NCBI GenBank assembly: GCA_048499455.1
Contig: JASNZV010000029.1
Location: forward strand, 6,971-70,970
DNA: 64,000 nucleotides
From: CFX5 sp023384495
GTDB lineage: Bacteria > Chloroflexota > Anaerolineae > Caldilineales > Caldilineaceae
Reading direction: 5' to 3'
A program made the position numbers and the translations under genes. Position 1 is the stretch's first letter. Every line of letters starts with the position of its first letter. The notes below the pieces were generated by a model that was given only the letters and a program-made list of their open reading frames with translations, searched no databases and was not told the DNA's origin. This document shows positions 1-9,861 of this stretch, piece by piece.

Positions 1-369
1 CCGGGCGGCCTCATGGCGCTGGTGGACAATCTGGCGCCGGGCGATAGCGCCGATGCCGGCGATTATGTCAACGCGCTGGAAAAGCTGCGCGACCCCAGCC
101 ACAATCGCTGCCTGCGCCTGGACGAATGGCTGGACGCCTTCCGGGCAGCCGGGCTTGTGGTCGAGCACCACGAGATACAGCCCAAGGCGATTGAGTTCAA
201 CGAATGGGCAACGCGGATGGTCAGTGACCCCAACACGTTGGCGAGCTTGCGATCGCTGCTGCTTGAGGCGCCGCCCGCAGTAGAGGCATATTTGCAGCCC
301 ACGGTGGTGGGCGATGACGTCCACTTTTTGCTTGCCGAACTGGTGCTTATCGCACGTCGCCAATCATAG
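1..369 (+). CDS. Class I SAM-dependent methyltransferase, C-terminal part (5' end outside window)
   Basis: The reading frame is open from the first base, so the gene begins upstream of the window and only about the last 122 residues are visible. The stretch with LRLDEWLDAFRAAGL followed by a histidine-rich strand and IEFNEWATRM is the usual C-terminal layout of small UbiE/Methyltransf_11 type enzymes, where an 'aspartate-xx-asparagine-xx-EKLRDPSH' helix precedes the last strands. The SAM-binding motif lies outside the window, so family membership rests on the C-terminal pattern only and the substrate cannot be told. The stop at 367-369 is 111 nt before the BMP lipoprotein gene, which has its own strong ribosome binding site, so the two are probably separate units. 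Confidence 0.65.
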   Translation, partial: PGGLMALVDNLAPGDSADAGDYVNALEKLRDPSHNRCLRLDEWLDAFRAAGLVVEHHEIQPKAIEFNEWATRMVSDPNTLASLRSLLLEAPPAVEAYLQPTVVGDDVHFLLAELVLIARRQS

Positions 370-470
370 TGATTTGACAGCCCTCGGTGGTGACGTTAGG
401 ATTCAAACATCGCTCCAGATGTTGTCCACCGTCATCACCATTCGTACAATCGACCGCCAGTTTAGCCGGA

Positions 471-475
471 GGAAT
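471..475 (+). promoter_or_regulatory. Strong Shine-Dalgarno for the BMP lipoprotein gene
   Basis: GGAGG sits 8 nt (474 to 481 spacing region AATTCACC, less the last G) before ATG 481 and fixes that start. It is one of the best ribosome binding sites in the window, in keeping with high expression of a transporter binding protein. Confidence 0.7.
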
Positions 476-480
476 TCACC

Positions 481-1581
<1,101 letters not shown>

Positions 1582-1644
1582 GAGCGTAGGCGTTTTCGTG
1601 CGTCCTACTTTGCAGGCGCCACGCACCCGATCCTCCATCAGCCC

Positions 1645-3189
1645 ATGCCCAATCTTGTCGAAATGCAGGGCATCACCAAAATTTATCCCAACGGCGTGGC
1701 GGCCAACCGCCACGTCGATTTTGACGTGCGCGCAGGCGAAATCCACGCGCTGGTGGGCGAGAATGGCGCGGGCAAGAGCACATTGATGAAGGTGCTCTAT
1801 GGCCTGGAGCACCCCACCAGTGGCCTCATCCTCTTGCGTGGCCGCCCGGTGACGATTGCCAATCCCCATCAGGCTATCGATCTGGGCATCGGCATGGTGC
1901 ACCAGAACTTTATGTTGGTGCCCTCGTTTACGGTGGCGCAGAATGTGGTGCTTGGCCGCGAACCACGGCGGGGGCGCTTTATCGACAGCGCCGAAGCGAA
2001 CCGCATCACCGAGGCGCTGTCGCGCGAGTATGGCCTGGCCGTCGAACCAACGGCGCCCATCGAGGCCACGCCCGTCGGCATGCGTCAACGGGTGGAGATC
2101 CTCAAGACGCTCTACCGGGGCGCAGACCTGTTGATCCTCGACGAGCCGACCGCGGTGCTCACCCCCCAAGAGACCGACGACCTCTTTCAGGCCGTGCGCC
2201 GGCTGGTGCAGCAGGGCAAGACGGTTATCTTCATCACCCACAAGCTGCGCGAGGTCAAGGCCATCGCCGACCGGATCACCGTCATGCGCCTGGGTGAAGT
2301 GACAGGGCGCGTCAACACCGCCGATGTCACCGAAGAAGAGATCGCACGCATGATGGTGGGCCGCAATGTCTTCCTGCAAGTCGAACGACCGCCCAGAACG
2401 CACGGCCGCGCGGTGGCGCAGGTTCGCAACCTGAGCTATGTGGCTGAAACGGGCCGCCTGGTGCTCCATAACCTCAACTTCAATGTCTACTCGGGTGAAA
2501 TCTTGGGGGTTGCCGGCGTCGAAGGCAACGGACAGACCGAACTGGCCGAGGTGCTCAGCGGCCTCAAGCGCGCCACAACCGGCACAATCGAAATCGATGG
2601 CCGCGATGTCACTGGGCGCACGCCAAGCCAGATGCGCGCCGCCGGGGTGGCGCACATCCCCGAAGACCGGCTAACCAATGGCGCCGCGCTGGAGGCAACG
2701 ATTGCCGACAACCTGGTGGTGGACCGCTATCGCCGCCCGCCGTTTACGGAACGAGGCGTCATGCACCCAAATCGGATTCGTCAACACGCCGAGGGGCTGA
2801 TCCACGAATTCGACATCCGCACATCGGGCGCCGATGCCCCCATGCGCTCACTCTCGGGTGGAAACATGCAAAAGGTGATCGTCGCACGCGAATTTTCGGC
2901 CAACCCCAGCCTGCTCGTTGCTGCCCAACCAACGCGCGGCGTGGACATTGGCGCCAGCGAGTTTGTGCGGACACAACTTGTGGCCAAACGCAACGAGGGC
3001 CGAGCGGTGCTGCTGATCTCCGCCGACCTGGCCGAAGTCATGAGCCTCGCCGACCGGATTGCCGTTATGTACAAGGGACGCATTGTTGGCATCCTCCCCA
3101 ACAAGCCAGACCTGACAGAGCAGGAGATGGGCCTCTATATGTTGGGCGTCAAAGAACAGCCTGCAGATGAGCTAGACACCCTATCGTAG
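1645..3189 (+). CDS. ABC transporter ATP-binding protein, two nucleotide-binding domains (nucleoside/simple sugar type)
   Basis: A 514-aa tandem ATPase that powers the BMP-type importer. Domain 1 (about residues 3-235) has Walker A GENGAGKST at 38-46, a degenerate signature GMRQRVEI and Walker B LLILDEPTAVLT. Domain 2 (about 255-500) has a degenerate Walker A, GVEGNGQTE, in place of GxxGxGKS/T, an intact LSGGNMQKV signature, and LLVAAQPTRGVDIG where the Walker B Glu is Gln. Such asymmetry is normal in the RbsA/MglA/NupA family, where only one composite site is fully active. It follows the binding protein by 63 nt. Its stop codon lies inside a long hairpin (3186-3238) that separates it from the first permease. 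Confidence 0.93.
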   Translation: MPNLVEMQGITKIYPNGVAANRHVDFDVRAGEIHALVGENGAGKSTLMKVLYGLEHPTSGLILLRGRPVTIANPHQAIDLGIGMVHQNFMLVPSFTVAQNVVLGREPRRGRFIDSAEANRITEALSREYGLAVEPTAPIEATPVGMRQRVEILKTLYRGADLLILDEPTAVLTPQETDDLFQAVRRLVQQGKTVIFITHKLREVKAIADRITVMRLGEVTGRVNTADVTEEEIARMMVGRNVFLQVERPPRTHGRAVAQVRNLSYVAETGRLVLHNLNFNVYSGEILGVAGVEGNGQTELAEVLSGLKRATTGTIEIDGRDVTGRTPSQMRAAGVAHIPEDRLTNGAALEATIADNLVVDRYRRPPFTERGVMHPNRIRQHAEGLIHEFDIRTSGADAPMRSLSGGNMQKVIVAREFSANPSLLVAAQPTRGVDIGASEFVRTQLVAKRNEGRAVLLISADLAEVMSLADRIAVMYKGRIVGILPNKPDLTEQEMGLYMLGVKEQPADELDTLS

Positions 3190-3238
3190 TAGCAACTTCA
3201 GTCGCTTGCACCAACGAAGCAACTGAAGTTGCTACTAC
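3186..3238. repeat. Long inverted repeat between ATPase and permease genes
   Basis: The left arm starts at 3186 with GTAGTAGCAACTTCAG and the right arm ends with CTGAAGTTGCTACTAC at 3238, giving a stem of roughly 20 bp with about one mismatch and a short loop. It covers the ATPase stop codon. A related palindrome with the same TAGTAGCRACT core is at 24983-25001. No T tract follows, so it looks more like an mRNA-processing or stabilising hairpin, or a repeat element, than a terminator. Confidence 0.75.
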
Positions 3239-3307
3239 AATGATGCTCCAAGATAGATTTGGCCACCCTGCGAGTCCTATCGCTATCAACAAATAACGGA
3301 GCAGTTC

Positions 3308-4429
3308 ATGGCAAACGCCGTGCAAAGACAATTGGGGCTGGGCTGGATGCGGATCGTGGTGGTGGTGCTGGCCGCCCTCGCCATTGGCTTTGTCATTACG
3401 CTGCTCGTGAGCAAAGAGCCGGTCGCGGCCTTCCGCGAGCTGTTGACCGGCCCGCTGCCGCGCATTACCTGGGATGGCGGCCTGCAAATCCGGGCCATGA
3501 ATCGCTTTGGCAACTGGATCGAAGAGTCGATCACGCTGATCCTGCTGGGGCTGGCCGTCTCCATCGTCTTTCGGGCGCGCCAATTTAGCCTGGGCGCCGA
3601 TGGCCAGGTCTTTCTCGGCGCGCTGGCCGCCGGGGCCGCCAGCCTCTATATCCAGGCGCCTCTCTTTGTTCACCTGCCCCTGGTTTTGCTGGCTGCCGGG
3701 CTGGCCGGTTTTCTGTGGGGGCTGATCCCTGGCCTGCTCAAGGCCTATGTGCGCGTGGACGAAATTGTCAGCACGCTCATGCTCAACTTCATCGCCATAC
3801 AGCTCTTCCAATACATGCTGATCCACTGGATGCGCGACCCGCGCGAGGGGTTCATCGCCACCGCCTACTTCCCCGAAACCGCAGTGCTGCCGCTGGTGAT
3901 CCCCGGCACACGCGTGTCGATTGCGCTCTTTGTGGCGTTGCTGGGCGTCGCAGCCGTCTGGTTTCTCTTTTTTCGCACCCCATTGGGCTATGCGATCCGC
4001 ATGGTGGGGGCGAACGTGAAGTTCGCCGAATATGGCGGCATCAACACCCGGCGCGTCGTGGCGTTGAGCATGGCGGTAAGCGGCATCCTGGCCGGGCTGG
4101 CCGGCATGCACCTGGTGAACGGTTTGCTCAAACGGCTTACGCTCAACCTCTCGCCCGGCATCGGCTTTGAAGGCATCGTGGTGGCCCTGCTGGCGCGCAA
4201 CGACCCCAAAGGCGTGCTGATTGCCGGCCTCTTTTACGGCTATCTGCGCACCGGCGCCCAGATCATGGAGCGCTCGTCTGATGTCACCCGCGAAGTCGTG
4301 CTCGTCATCCAGGCCATTATCATCCTGCTCATCACCGCCGAACGGCTCTGGCCGGCGCTACGGAATGCAATCGAACGGAGAACGCAGAGTCTTGAACCCA
4401 GGGCGCCGAGCGCAGAGCAACTATCATGA
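3308..4429 (+). CDS. ABC transporter permease, nucleoside/simple sugar type (first permease)
   Basis: A 373-aa integral membrane protein of the BPD_transp_2 (RbsC/NupP-like) family with about 8-10 hydrophobic segments. A short cytoplasmic start is followed by VVVVLAALAIGFVITLLV. The family region FRARQFSLGADGQVFLGALAAG and the coupling-helix region VRVDEIVSTLMLNFIAI (EAA-like loop) are plain, as is the late motif RMVGANVKFAEYGGIN followed by GILAGLAGMH. GGAG at 3298 gives a ribosome binding site for ATG 3308. It overlaps the next permease by 4 nt (ATGA at 4426-4429), so the two are translationally coupled and presumably form a heterodimer. Confidence 0.93.
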   Translation: MANAVQRQLGLGWMRIVVVVLAALAIGFVITLLVSKEPVAAFRELLTGPLPRITWDGGLQIRAMNRFGNWIEESITLILLGLAVSIVFRARQFSLGADGQVFLGALAAGAASLYIQAPLFVHLPLVLLAAGLAGFLWGLIPGLLKAYVRVDEIVSTLMLNFIAIQLFQYMLIHWMRDPREGFIATAYFPETAVLPLVIPGTRVSIALFVALLGVAAVWFLFFRTPLGYAIRMVGANVKFAEYGGINTRRVVALSMAVSGILAGLAGMHLVNGLLKRLTLNLSPGIGFEGIVVALLARNDPKGVLIAGLFYGYLRTGAQIMERSSDVTREVVLVIQAIIILLITAERLWPALRNAIERRTQSLEPRAPSAEQLS

Positions 4430-5421
4430 CACTCGAAGTCGTCTTACGCAGCATCTTTACCGCCGCCTTTGTCGCCACCATCATCCGTGTCTCGACCCCG
4501 CTGATCCTGCCGGCGTTGGGAGGATTGATCTCGCAACAGGCGGGCGTCATCAACATTGCGCTGGAGGGGATCATGCTGTCAGCGGCCTTTGCTGGCGTGA
4601 TCATCAGCGCGTTTGCCCCGCGCTGGCTGCCGGGGTTGCCGCTCTGGGCGATCCCCTGGCTTGGGGTGTTGGGTGGCGTGCTGGTTGGGATGTTGCTGGC
4701 CTATCTGATTGCGCTCTTTCACCTGGAGCTCGGCGCCGACATCATCCTCACCGGGCTGGCGATCAACATTTTGGCGGCAGGCGGCACCGTCTTCCTCATG
4801 TATGCGATCACCGGCGACAAGGGCAGCACCTCGACGCTGGCAAGCCGCGCCATCCCCAGTGTGGTTGTGCCGGGCGTCAATCAAATTCCTGTGTTGGGGC
4901 AGTTGCTCAATGCCGAGAACCTGACCGGCTACAATGCTATGACCTACGCCGCGCTGATTCTGACGATCCTGGTGTGGGTTTTTCTCTATCGGACGCCGCT
5001 GGGCGCCCACCTGCGCGCGGTCGGCGAAAACCCCGAGGCTGCGGCGTCGGTGGGCATAGATGTCAAACGGGTGCGCTACATTGCGCTGCTGATGAGCGGC
5101 TTTTGCGCAGCCCTGGGGGGGTTGAACCTCAGCATGGGCTACCTAACCATCTTTCAGGCCAACATGACGGCGGGCCGCGGCTTTATTGCCCTGGCCGTCA
5201 TCTATCTCGGCAGCCGCAACCCCATCGGCGTGGTGATCGCAGCGCTCTTTTTTGGCGCGGCCAATGCGCTCGGCGCACAGCTGGGCACCTTGCGTGTGCC
5301 CAGCCAGCTGATCGAGATGATTCCGCCTGTGCTGACCATCGTGGCGCTGGTGGTCTACAACCTGCGGCAACGGGCGCAGGCGATTGCCAATGCGCGCAAG
5401 TTTCAAGAACGCGCAGCGTGA
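4426..5421 (+). CDS. ABC transporter permease, nucleoside/simple sugar type (second permease)
   Basis: A 331-aa membrane protein, the partner of the preceding permease. It shares the fold signature IALEGIMLSAAFAGVI (the INIALEG/MLxGA motif of this family), LGADIILTGLAINILAAGGT as the coupling region, and LRAVGENPEAAASVGIDVKRVR, the cytoplasmic loop that follows the last-but-two helix. The start ATG overlaps the upstream stop (ATGA), and the stop is 4 nt before the amidohydrolase ATG at 5426. This places the enzyme in the same transcript as the transporter. Confidence 0.93.
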   Translation: MTLEVVLRSIFTAAFVATIIRVSTPLILPALGGLISQQAGVINIALEGIMLSAAFAGVIISAFAPRWLPGLPLWAIPWLGVLGGVLVGMLLAYLIALFHLELGADIILTGLAINILAAGGTVFLMYAITGDKGSTSTLASRAIPSVVVPGVNQIPVLGQLLNAENLTGYNAMTYAALILTILVWVFLYRTPLGAHLRAVGENPEAAASVGIDVKRVRYIALLMSGFCAALGGLNLSMGYLTIFQANMTAGRGFIALAVIYLGSRNPIGVVIAALFFGAANALGAQLGTLRVPSQLIEMIPPVLTIVALVVYNLRQRAQAIANARKFQERAA

Positions 5422-5425
5422 GACC

Positions 5426-6763
5426 ATGACCGATCTGCTCATCCATAACTGCCATGTCTTGCTTTTTGATGCCGAAGATCGCCCCACTTTGGCGCGCAAC
5501 CAGGACATTCTCGTCGACGGCGGGCGCATCACGGCGATTGAGCGGTCGCGCCCATTTGACGAGCGCCAGGCCGCCGAGACGATCCACGGCGACGGGCAGT
5601 GGGCGCTGCCCGGGCTGATCAACTGCCACGCGCATGTCCCCATGGTGCTCTTGCGCGGGCTGGCCGAGGATGTCCCCATTGATCGCTGGTTCAATGAGTT
5701 CATCTGGCCGCTGGAGAGCAACCTGACTGCGGAGGATGTCTACTGGGGCATGCTGTTGGGGCTGGTGGAGATGATCGAGGCCGGCGTGACCACGGTGGCC
5801 GACCACTATTTCTTTATGGACGAAGCGGCGCGCGCGGTGCAAGAGGCCGGCGCCCGGGCGGCGCTGGGCTGGGCCGTCTTTGGGAGCCAGGGCTACGAAC
5901 AGTTGGACGCCGCCGCCGCCTTTGCCGAACGCTGGCGGGGCCAGGCCGAGGGCCGCATCACCACGTGGATGGCGCCCCACGCGCCCTACACCTGCGACGA
6001 CGACTTTCTGCGCGCCGCTGCGGCCCATGCCCGGCGGCTTGGCGTGGGCATCCACATCCACGCCGCCGAGGAGATGGGGCAGACCGAGGCCAGCCTTGCT
6101 AAGCGGGGCCTCACCCCCATCCAGGTGCTGGAGCAGACAGGCATCCTCGACGGGCCAGTGCTCATCGCCCACGGCTGCGGCATCCTCCCGCGGGATGTGG
6201 AGTTGCTGCGCCGTTACGCCGGCCATGTGGCGGTGGCGCACTGCCCCAAGACCTATCTCAAGCTGGGTATGGGGCTGACGCCGCTGCAGGCGCTGCGCGA
6301 GGCGGGGGTGACGATTGGGCTGGGCACGGACGGCGCGGTGAGCAACAACACGCTGGACATCTGGGAGAGCTTGCGGCTGATGGCGCTCTTGCAAAAGCAC
6401 GAGGCGCGCAACCCCGAGGTGATGCCGCTGGCTGAGGCGCTCGCCATTGCCTGGCCCGGCAGCGCCCGCGCCGTGGGCCTGGGTGACCGGGTCGGGCGGC
6501 TTGCTCCTGGCTATTGCGCCGACCTGATCCTGGTCGATCTGAGCGGCGCGCACCACCAGCCGCTCCACAGTGTGACCAGCAGCCTGGTCTACAATACCCG
6601 CGCGACCGATGTGCAGACGGTCATCGTCAACGGTCGCCTGCTCATGCGCGACCGGCGGTTGCTGACGCTCGACCGGGCCGAGATTGTGGCCCAGGCGCGC
6701 AACAGCATGGAGCGCCTGGCTCAACGCGTCCCGGGGCGGCAGATCCAGGTATATCAACCGTAG
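5426..6763 (+). CDS. Amidohydrolase family protein (nucleoside/S-adenosylhomocysteine deaminase-like)
   Basis: A 445-aa metal-dependent hydrolase of the MtaD/TrzN-like amidohydrolase subfamily, which deaminates or dechlorinates purine and triazine rings. Metal ligands are visible: the NCHAHVPMVLLRG box after strand 1 (HxH), HIHAAEE, AHGCGI, and the LGTDGAVSNN Asp near the C terminus. ATG 5426 is preferred over the in-frame ATG 5384, which would overlap the permease by 38 nt, because 5426 is 4 nt after the permease stop and gives the normal TDLLIHNCHVLLFDAEDRPT start. Operon position suggests that it deaminates the imported nucleoside or base. The exact substrate is not determined by sequence. 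Confidence 0.88.
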   Translation: MTDLLIHNCHVLLFDAEDRPTLARNQDILVDGGRITAIERSRPFDERQAAETIHGDGQWALPGLINCHAHVPMVLLRGLAEDVPIDRWFNEFIWPLESNLTAEDVYWGMLLGLVEMIEAGVTTVADHYFFMDEAARAVQEAGARAALGWAVFGSQGYEQLDAAAAFAERWRGQAEGRITTWMAPHAPYTCDDDFLRAAAAHARRLGVGIHIHAAEEMGQTEASLAKRGLTPIQVLEQTGILDGPVLIAHGCGILPRDVELLRRYAGHVAVAHCPKTYLKLGMGLTPLQALREAGVTIGLGTDGAVSNNTLDIWESLRLMALLQKHEARNPEVMPLAEALAIAWPGSARAVGLGDRVGRLAPGYCADLILVDLSGAHHQPLHSVTSSLVYNTRATDVQTVIVNGRLLMRDRRLLTLDRAEIVAQARNSMERLAQRVPGRQIQVYQP

Positions 6764-6777
6764 CATTAGAGGCATTC

Positions 6778-7725
6778 ATGTCCAAAAAGATTATCATCGA
6801 CACCGACCCGGGCATCGACGACGCGATGGCCATCCTCTTTGCCTTTGCCTCGCCCGAAATCGAGGTGATGGGGCTGACCACCATCTATGGCAACGTCCAC
6901 ACAGCGTTGGCAACCCAAAACGCGCTGCGGCTGGCTGAATTTGCCGGGCGCCCGCAGACGCCGGTTGCGCACGGGGCCGATAAGCCGCTGGTCATCCCCT
7001 TTGACGAGGCGCCCGAGATTGTCCATGGGGCCGATGGGCTGGGCAACACCCATCAGCCGCCGCCGCATGGGCGCCCCATCGAACGCTCGGCGGCGCAATT
7101 TCTCGTGGAGACCATTATGGCGCACCCCGGCGAGATCACGCTGGTTCCCGTGGGGCCGCTCACCAATCTGGCCGTAGCGCTCAAATTGGAGCCACGGATT
7201 GCGCAGCATGTGGCCGAAGTGGTGGTGATGGGGGGCGCGGCCACGGTCAACGGCAATGTGAACCCCGCGGCCGAAGCCAACATCTGGCATGACCCTCATG
7301 CGGCGGACAAAGTCTTCACGGCGGGCTGGCCGGTCACCCTGGTGGGGCTGGATGTGACCATGGCAACCCAAATGGATAACGCCTATCTGGCAGGGCTGCG
7401 CGCTTCGCGCACGGGCGAGTTCATCTTCCAGATCAGCCGCTTCTATCAGCAGTTCCACAAACTAGCGCACGGCATCGACGCCTGCCACACGCATGACCCA
7501 TCGGCCATCGCCTATGTGATCGATCCGTCGCTCTTTACCACCGAACGGGGACCCATCCGTGTCGTCACCGAGGGGATCGCGATGGGGCAGACGCTCATGG
7601 ACCGCCGCCGCGAGTGGCTCACCCCCAACGCGTGGAGCGACATGCCCGAGGTGAATGTCTGCGTGGAGGTCGATTCGGCGCGGCTGCTCGCTCTGTATCA
7701 GCAGCGAATCAGCGCGGCGGGTTGA
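6778..7725 (+). CDS. Inosine/uridine-preferring nucleoside hydrolase (first copy)
   Basis: A 315-aa enzyme that cleaves the N-glycosidic bond of ribonucleosides to give base and ribose. The N-terminal Ca2+ site DTDPGIDDAMAI is intact, and LVPVGPLTNLA and VVMGGAATVNGNVNPAAEANIWHDPHAA carry the ribose-binding Asn/Glu residues. ATG 6778, 14 nt after the amidohydrolase stop, starts with SKKIIIDTDPG as expected. A longer frame open from 6514 runs inside the amidohydrolase gene and is rejected. It acts on nucleosides brought in by the upstream ABC system. A second, diverged copy lies at 8828. Confidence 0.95.
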   Translation: MSKKIIIDTDPGIDDAMAILFAFASPEIEVMGLTTIYGNVHTALATQNALRLAEFAGRPQTPVAHGADKPLVIPFDEAPEIVHGADGLGNTHQPPPHGRPIERSAAQFLVETIMAHPGEITLVPVGPLTNLAVALKLEPRIAQHVAEVVVMGGAATVNGNVNPAAEANIWHDPHAADKVFTAGWPVTLVGLDVTMATQMDNAYLAGLRASRTGEFIFQISRFYQQFHKLAHGIDACHTHDPSAIAYVIDPSLFTTERGPIRVVTEGIAMGQTLMDRRREWLTPNAWSDMPEVNVCVEVDSARLLALYQQRISAAG

Positions 7726-7896
7726 GAAATATAGAATGCAGAACGTGGATGGGATTGATGGTGCAAGGAGTCAGATTGGCTAACATCCGTTTTGCAGAGG
7801 GTCGTAGCGGTGGCCAATTTGTGAAATTTAGCTAAATCGCCTAAAATTCATCGCTAAAGAACGTGAGACAGGATATCTGCGCGGAGGAAGCTGCTG

Positions 7897-8208
7897 ATGT
7901 TGACGGTGACTGCAACGGAATTAAAAAACAAATTGGGCGAGGTCATTGATCTGGCGCGTAGCGAACCGGTGTTGGTGCAAAGTCATGGTCGGGATGTCGT
8001 GGTCATCGTTGATCATGCCGAATTTGCCCGGTTACGTCAATCGACCGCTGCAATTCAGAAGAGTGATAGCCGGCGCCAGACTGCACTAGCCGCGATCCGG
8101 GCTGGCAAATATGCCCGGCCACGGCCTCCCGGCGCGCCTTTACCCTCGGAGGTATTTGCAGCGCGAAAACAGGTAGAAAAGGCATTGGAAGAAGGTAGCC
8201 AGCGCTGA
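7897..8208 (+). CDS. Phd/YefM-type antitoxin
   Basis: A 103-aa protein with the N-terminal Phd/YefM fold: TVTATELKNKLGEVIDLARSEPVLVQSHGRDVVVIV is the ATELK...L..L.. pattern of that family, which folds as a DNA-binding dimer and represses its own operon. The C-terminal tail (residues about 55-103, basic and proline rich) would wrap the toxin. GGAGGA at 7883-7889 is a strong ribosome binding site. Its TGA overlaps the toxin ATG by one base (8208), so synthesis is coupled. The pair sits between two nucleoside hydrolase genes and is likely an independent insertion. Confidence 0.88.
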   Translation: MLTVTATELKNKLGEVIDLARSEPVLVQSHGRDVVVIVDHAEFARLRQSTAAIQKSDSRRQTALAAIRAGKYARPRPPGAPLPSEVFAARKQVEKALEEGSQR

Positions 8209-8633
8209 TGAATCTACCTGTCCCAGGCTCTACCTACGTCCTGGATGCATGTGCGCTCATTGCTTTTCTGCAGCGTGAGCCTGGCGCAGAACAAGTCGAA
8301 CTTCTCTTGGTCGACGCGCCCTCCCAGTGCGCAGCTCATGCCCTCAATCTTTGTGAAGTATACCATGATCTGCTCCGCACCGATGGGCTCGATCTTGCCG
8401 GGCAGGCTATCAACGATCTGGTCACGGCTGGCGTACAAGTGCGCGAGGACATGGATATGCCATTCTGGCAGCAGGCAGGAAAATTTAAAGTTGATCCTGG
8501 CAAGCTTTCGTTAGCGGACTGTTTTGCGCTTTCATTGGCTGTGCGCATGGAAGCCGTACTGGTTACGTCGGATCGTGGAGAGTTCGAGCGGATTGTGGGG
8601 CTTGTGCCGTGTCCAATCCAGTTCATTCGCTGA
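8208..8633 (+). CDS. PIN-domain toxin ribonuclease (VapC-like)
   Basis: A 141-aa PIN-domain protein. The acidic residues that bind Mg2+ are visible: YVLDACALIAFLQREPGA (first Asp), CEVYHDLL (Glu), LSLADCFALSLA (Asp) and VTSDRGEFERI (last Asp/Glu). Such toxins cut tRNA or mRNA when the antitoxin is lost. The target cannot be told from sequence. Length and motif spacing agree with VapC toxins. Confidence 0.88.
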   Translation: MNLPVPGSTYVLDACALIAFLQREPGAEQVELLLVDAPSQCAAHALNLCEVYHDLLRTDGLDLAGQAINDLVTAGVQVREDMDMPFWQQAGKFKVDPGKLSLADCFALSLAVRMEAVLVTSDRGEFERIVGLVPCPIQFIR

Positions 8634-8650
8634 GAGGCAATCGGTCTGAA

Positions 8651-8821
8651 ATGAGGAGTGATAACGAAACGGTAGACCGTAGAAGTCACCAGGCTGATGT
8701 TGCTTTCTTGTTCTCGTTGGTAGGTCTGTTCGATTCAGGCTGTGAAGATGCGTCTGAACGGGTAGAAATGCTAGTCGAAGAATTCATTTTGATGAGACAA
8801 ATTGCCATCGAACAGACGTAA
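8651..8821 (+). CDS. Possible small protein of unknown function
   Basis: A 56-aa frame, starting MRSDNETVDRRSHQ, fills the gap between the toxin and the second nucleoside hydrolase. The second half (VEMLVEEFILMRQIAI) could form an amphipathic helix. No family is recognised and there is only a weak ribosome binding site, so it may not be expressed. Confidence 0.2.
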   Translation: MRSDNETVDRRSHQADVAFLFSLVGLFDSGCEDASERVEMLVEEFILMRQIAIEQT

Positions 8822-8827
8822 CACCAT

Positions 8828-9760
8828 ATGCCCACACGCCGTTTCATCATCGACACCGACACCGCCTCGGATGACGCCGTCGCCATCCTCATGGCGCTTC
8901 AGTGGCCCGCTGTGCAGGTGGACGCCATCACCGTGGTCGCCGGGAATGTGCCCCTGGCGCAGGGCAGCCTCAACGCCCGCTACACCGTGGAACTGTGCGG
9001 CCGCGAGACGCCCGTCTATGAGGGCGCCGCGCGGCCGCTGCTGCGCGAGCCATTCCACGCCGAGTGGTTTCACGGCCCCGATGGCATGGGCGGCATGCGC
9101 TACCCGCCCCCCAAACGCCCGCCTGCCGGCAGCGACGCCGTGCAGCAGTTGATCCGCCGCTTTGGCGAGGCGCCAGGCGAGATCACGCTGGTGACGCTGG
9201 GGCCGCTCACCAACATTGCGCTGGCCCTGAGCATCGAGCCGCGCCTGGCCCAGTGGGTGAAGGAGTGCTACATCATGGGGGGCGCGGCCTGTTGCGTCGG
9301 CAACGTGACCCCCGCGGCTGAATACAACATCTGGTTTGACCCCGAGGCGGCCCGCATCGTCTTCCACTCCGGCATGAAGATGCTCATGGTCGGCTGGGAG
9401 CATTGCCGGGGCGAGGCCACCTTCTCGGCGGACGAGCGAGCGATGATCTACGGCTTCGCCACCGAACGGGCGACGTTCGCCATGGACTGCAACAAACACG
9501 CGCTGGTCGCCGGCCGCGATATCCAGCATGAGGCCGGTCTCATGCTGCCCGACCCCGTAACCATGTCCATTGCGCTGGATCCGGCAGTCTGCACCCGGCG
9601 CTCCATGCACTACGTCGATGTCTCGTGCGACCACGAACTGACCCGCGGCATGACGGTGGTGGATCAGTTGGGCGTCACCAGCAAGCCGCCCAATATGGAA
9701 GTCTGCTGGGCCATTGACTACCCCCGCTGGAAAGAAATCCTCTACCAGACATTGCGTTAA
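8828..9760 (+). CDS. Nucleoside hydrolase (second copy)
   Basis: A 310-aa IunH-family enzyme with the motif IIDTDTASDDAVAIL, where the usual DTDPGxDD is DTDTASDD; the Ca2+-binding aspartates are kept. VTLGPLTNIALAL and YIMGGAACCVGNVTPAAEYNIWFDPEAA match the active-site region. It differs from the first copy throughout, so the two may prefer different nucleosides. A perfect 12-bp inverted repeat (9780-9791 and 9850-9861) sits between it and the sugar kinase gene that follows. Confidence 0.93.
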   Translation: MPTRRFIIDTDTASDDAVAILMALQWPAVQVDAITVVAGNVPLAQGSLNARYTVELCGRETPVYEGAARPLLREPFHAEWFHGPDGMGGMRYPPPKRPPAGSDAVQQLIRRFGEAPGEITLVTLGPLTNIALALSIEPRLAQWVKECYIMGGAACCVGNVTPAAEYNIWFDPEAARIVFHSGMKMLMVGWEHCRGEATFSADERAMIYGFATERATFAMDCNKHALVAGRDIQHEAGLMLPDPVTMSIALDPAVCTRRSMHYVDVSCDHELTRGMTVVDQLGVTSKPPNMEVCWAIDYPRWKEILYQTLR

Positions 9761-9779
9761 TGGGGCATTATGAACTGAG

Positions 9780-9861
9780 AATTGTGAATTGGTAACAAAA
9801 CCCGCACGGCGACATTGCCGATCATTGGCATTTCACAATTTCCCGTTCACAATTCACAATT
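9780..9861. repeat. Inverted repeat flanking an 82-nt intergenic stretch
   Basis: AATTGTGAATTG at 9780-9791 is repeated as its exact reverse complement at 9850-9861, directly before the ATG at 9862. Sequences of the AATTGTGAATTG type are common short repeats in bacterial genomes. It could sequester the kinase start region in a hairpin. Confidence 0.6.

Noticed and set aside
5198..6775. 525-codon open frame on the - strand
   Set aside because: Shadow of the permease and amidohydrolase genes; low-complexity His/Gln/Arg composition and no family match.
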